From Fimbriimonadaceae bacterium (lineage in GTDB: Bacteria; Armatimonadota; Fimbriimonadia; Fimbriimonadales; Fimbriimonadaceae), in the NCBI GenBank assembly GCA_947447315.1, contig CANFJD010000133.1, forward strand, positions 1 through 7,717: DNA of 7,717 nucleotides, read 5' to 3'. Shown here in pieces: positions 6,675-7,717 of the stretch; within the stretch, counting starts at the first letter, position 1, and every line of letters starts with the position of its first letter. Below the pieces are notes generated by a model, which was not told the DNA's origin, ran no database searches, and worked only from the letters and a program-made list of their open reading frames with translations. Both the position numbers and the translations under genes were made by a program.

Positions 6675-7043
6675 TTAACGAATGCCAGAGACGCCGGGAG
6701 TACCGACGCTACCAGGAGTATCGGTGAACGAGGCTCCGTTATTGTTGCCCTGCGCGTTCCGATTGCTAACGGTCGGCTCGCCCGGAATCGTGCCGCTACC
6801 CTTAGCGGGAGAATCGTAATTATCGTTCGTCGTTCCCGGTCGCTTTGCCGACGAATTGTAGTTGGTTCCGGTCTTGGTGCCACCCGTGGCGCTCGCCGGA
6901 CCGCCAGAAGCGTACGGATCTCCCTTCCATTCTCCGGGCGGGTTCGGGGTCGTTGCCGCCTGAAAGCTCTCCCAACTCTTAAAACGGCATCCGGAAGCCA
7001 TCACCAAGAGTGCGCCAAGCATGAGCAGGGATCGAAATCGCAT
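6675..7043 (-). CDS. Small putative lipoprotein, low-complexity
   Basis: This 122-residue protein has the N-terminus MRFRSLLMLGALLVMASGC: a basic n-region, a hydrophobic core and a lipobox-like ASGC with the acylated Cys at residue 19 (Ala rather than the usual Leu at -3). The rest is predicted disordered and rich in Gly, Asn, Thr, Ser and Pro, with repeated Gly-Thr and Ser-Ala-Lys patches and the end GSVGTPGVSGIR. I recognise no domain. An in-frame ATG at 7073 would add ten residues, but it abuts the upstream terminator T-tract and would lengthen the n-region, so 7043 is preferred. Neither ATG has a good ribosome-binding site. The longer open frame from 7250 runs through the terminator into the upstream gene and is not credible. 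The gene is probably anchored in the membrane of the envelope and sits just ahead of an oxidoreductase gene with no evident functional tie. Confidence 0.72.
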   Translation of the reverse strand: MRFRSLLMLGALLVMASGCRFKSWESFQAATTPNPPGEWKGDPYASGGPASATGGTKTGTNYNSSAKRPGTTNDNYDSPAKGSGTIPGEPTVSNRNAQGNNNGASFTDTPGSVGTPGVSGIR

Positions 7044-7076
7044 CAATGGGAAGAATACCCGCGCTCCGAACATAGT

Positions 7077-7114
7077 AAAACCCCCCATCTGCCTTGGCAG
7101 AAGTCGAGGGGTTT
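7077..7114 (-). terminator. Intrinsic terminator of the right-hand oxidoreductase gene
   Basis: On the - strand AAACCCC (7114-7108) pairs with GGGGTTT (7084-7078), and inside it TCTGCC (7101-7096) pairs with GGCAGA (7093-7088) around a two-base turn; an asymmetric internal loop separates the two stems. The 3' side ends in a run of Gs and TTTT (7080-7077). It starts 15 bases after the oxidoreductase stop. Its tail ends four bases before the ATG at 7073, leaving little room for a separate leader for the lipoprotein gene. Confidence 0.75.
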
Positions 7115-7128
7115 CGAGATCGACGTGA

Positions 7129-7716
7129 TTAGAACGAGACGTCGACTTTCTCTTCGTTGCCGGTCTCGGAAGACTTGTAAATGGCATCAAAGATCGCATT
7201 GAGAATGAGGCCGTTCTCGCCCGGGACCGGCGACGGAAGACCGCCCGCAATGGCGCGGACGAATGCCTGGACCTCGGCGGAGTGATCGCTCTCTACGTGA
7301 GGAACGTTGGCTGGCTTAATATTCATCAGCTGCTTGTTCTGCTCGGTGAAGATTTCGATGCCGTCGTTCCCTCCGCCCGGCTTCAGCTTCGCGCCGCCCT
7401 TCGTGCCGTACAGCTGGCTTTCCCAAACGTCGGGGCCATTCGCCATGAAGGTGGCTTCGAGAGAAACCGTCGCCCCGTTCTCAAATTTGATGAGACCGAC
7501 CGCGAAGTCCTCGACCGTGAACTTGGATCGATCGTAATCACCCATGCCGTTGTACAGTCCTTCGGTCTTGCCCAAGGTGTCCCAAGTTTTGCCAAATACC
7601 GAGACCGGCTTGGGATATCCCATCATCGCCAGCGTCACGTCAAGGATGTGAACGCCGATATCGATGAGCGGGCCGCCGCCCTGGAGTTCCTTGTTGATGA
7701 AAACGCCCCAACCCGG
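7129..7716 (-). CDS. Gfo/Idh/MocA-family oxidoreductase, 5' end outside window
   Basis: The C-terminal 195 residues of a second family member are present. The frame is open from base 7716, so the GTG at 7638 is an internal valine codon and not the start. The visible part begins PGWGVFINKELQGGGPLID and contains the family motif GGGPLIDIGVHILDV with the candidate catalytic Asp and His (residues 19 and 23 of the visible part). The substrate domain follows, including LIKFENGATVSLEATFMAN, typical of the beta-sheet sub-domain. The Rossmann half with the EKP motif is missing because it lies beyond the window. It ends in TAA at 7131-7129, followed by a terminator. It differs clearly from the complete oxidoreductase at 5615-6658, so it is not a recent duplicate. 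Substrate unknown. Confidence 0.93.
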   Translation of the reverse strand, partial: PGWGVFINKELQGGGPLIDIGVHILDVTLAMMGYPKPVSVFGKTWDTLGKTEGLYNGMGDYDRSKFTVEDFAVGLIKFENGATVSLEATFMANGPDVWESQLYGTKGGAKLKPGGGNDGIEIFTEQNKQLMNIKPANVPHVESDHSAEVQAFVRAIAGGLPSPVPGENGLILNAIFDAIYKSSETGNEEKVDVSF

Positions 7717-7717
7717 A

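Noticed and set aside
6675..7250. 191-residue version of the lipoprotein starting at 7250
   Set aside because: Its first 60 residues are Arg/Ser-rich, overlap the end of the upstream oxidoreductase in another frame and run through the terminator. The signal peptide only makes sense from 7043 (or 7073).
7129..7638. GTG at 7638 as the start of the right-hand oxidoreductase
   Set aside because: The frame continues to the window edge and encodes the conserved GGGPLIDIGVH motif upstream of that codon, so the gene is merely cut by the window.

Overview
The window (7,717 bp, roughly 55-60% GC by eye) looks like a chromosomal segment of a free-living diderm bacterium. The diderm reading rests on two genes ending in the C-terminal phenylalanine signature of outer-membrane beta-barrels, one with a clear Sec signal peptide, and on a putative lipoprotein. 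The mix of a very-long-chain-type acyl-CoA dehydrogenase, a GSI-beta glutamine synthetase, two Gfo/Idh/MocA oxidoreductases and leaders that often lack a Shine-Dalgarno sequence recalls Armatimonadota/Fimbriimonadia-type genomes. That placement is a low-confidence inference and was not tested.

Layout: the left third is on the + strand. It holds the 3' part of an acyl-CoA dehydrogenase (2-1183), a 183-bp spacer with a promoter and a 14-bp perfect palindrome, then a complete glnA (1367-2776) closed by a strong intrinsic terminator (2800-2832). Everything to the right is on the - strand. In transcription order it reads: 3' part of a Gfo/Idh/MocA oxidoreductase (7129-7716), terminator, small Gly/Asn/Thr/Pro-rich putative lipoprotein (6675-7043), complete Gfo/Idh/MocA oxidoreductase (5615-6658), small outer-membrane barrel (5033-5518) with a strong terminator, a second barrel gene that appears broken (4314-4871), and a translationally coupled pair of unrecognised genes: a multi-pass membrane protein (3583-4218, GTG start, probably leaderless) and an exported helical/beta protein (2831-3586). 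The last of these converges on glnA, and its stop codon lies inside the glnA terminator T-tract.

How the genes fit together: the left side is core metabolism (beta-oxidation, ammonia assimilation) with no visible link between the two genes. The right side is a cell-envelope and sugar/cyclitol-type oxidoreductase neighbourhood. The lipoprotein and the downstream oxidoreductase are 16 bp apart and may be co-transcribed. The two barrel genes look like diverged tandem paralogues, of which one has decayed.

No mobile element, tRNA, rRNA or CRISPR array was seen. No spacer between genes exceeds about 185 bp. The observations most worth a second look are the barrel gene with an in-frame amber stop and a lost start codon, the apparently leaderless GTG gene with its uncharacterised coupled partner, and the palindromic glnA leader. 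I did not find convincing evidence of a wholly new system.
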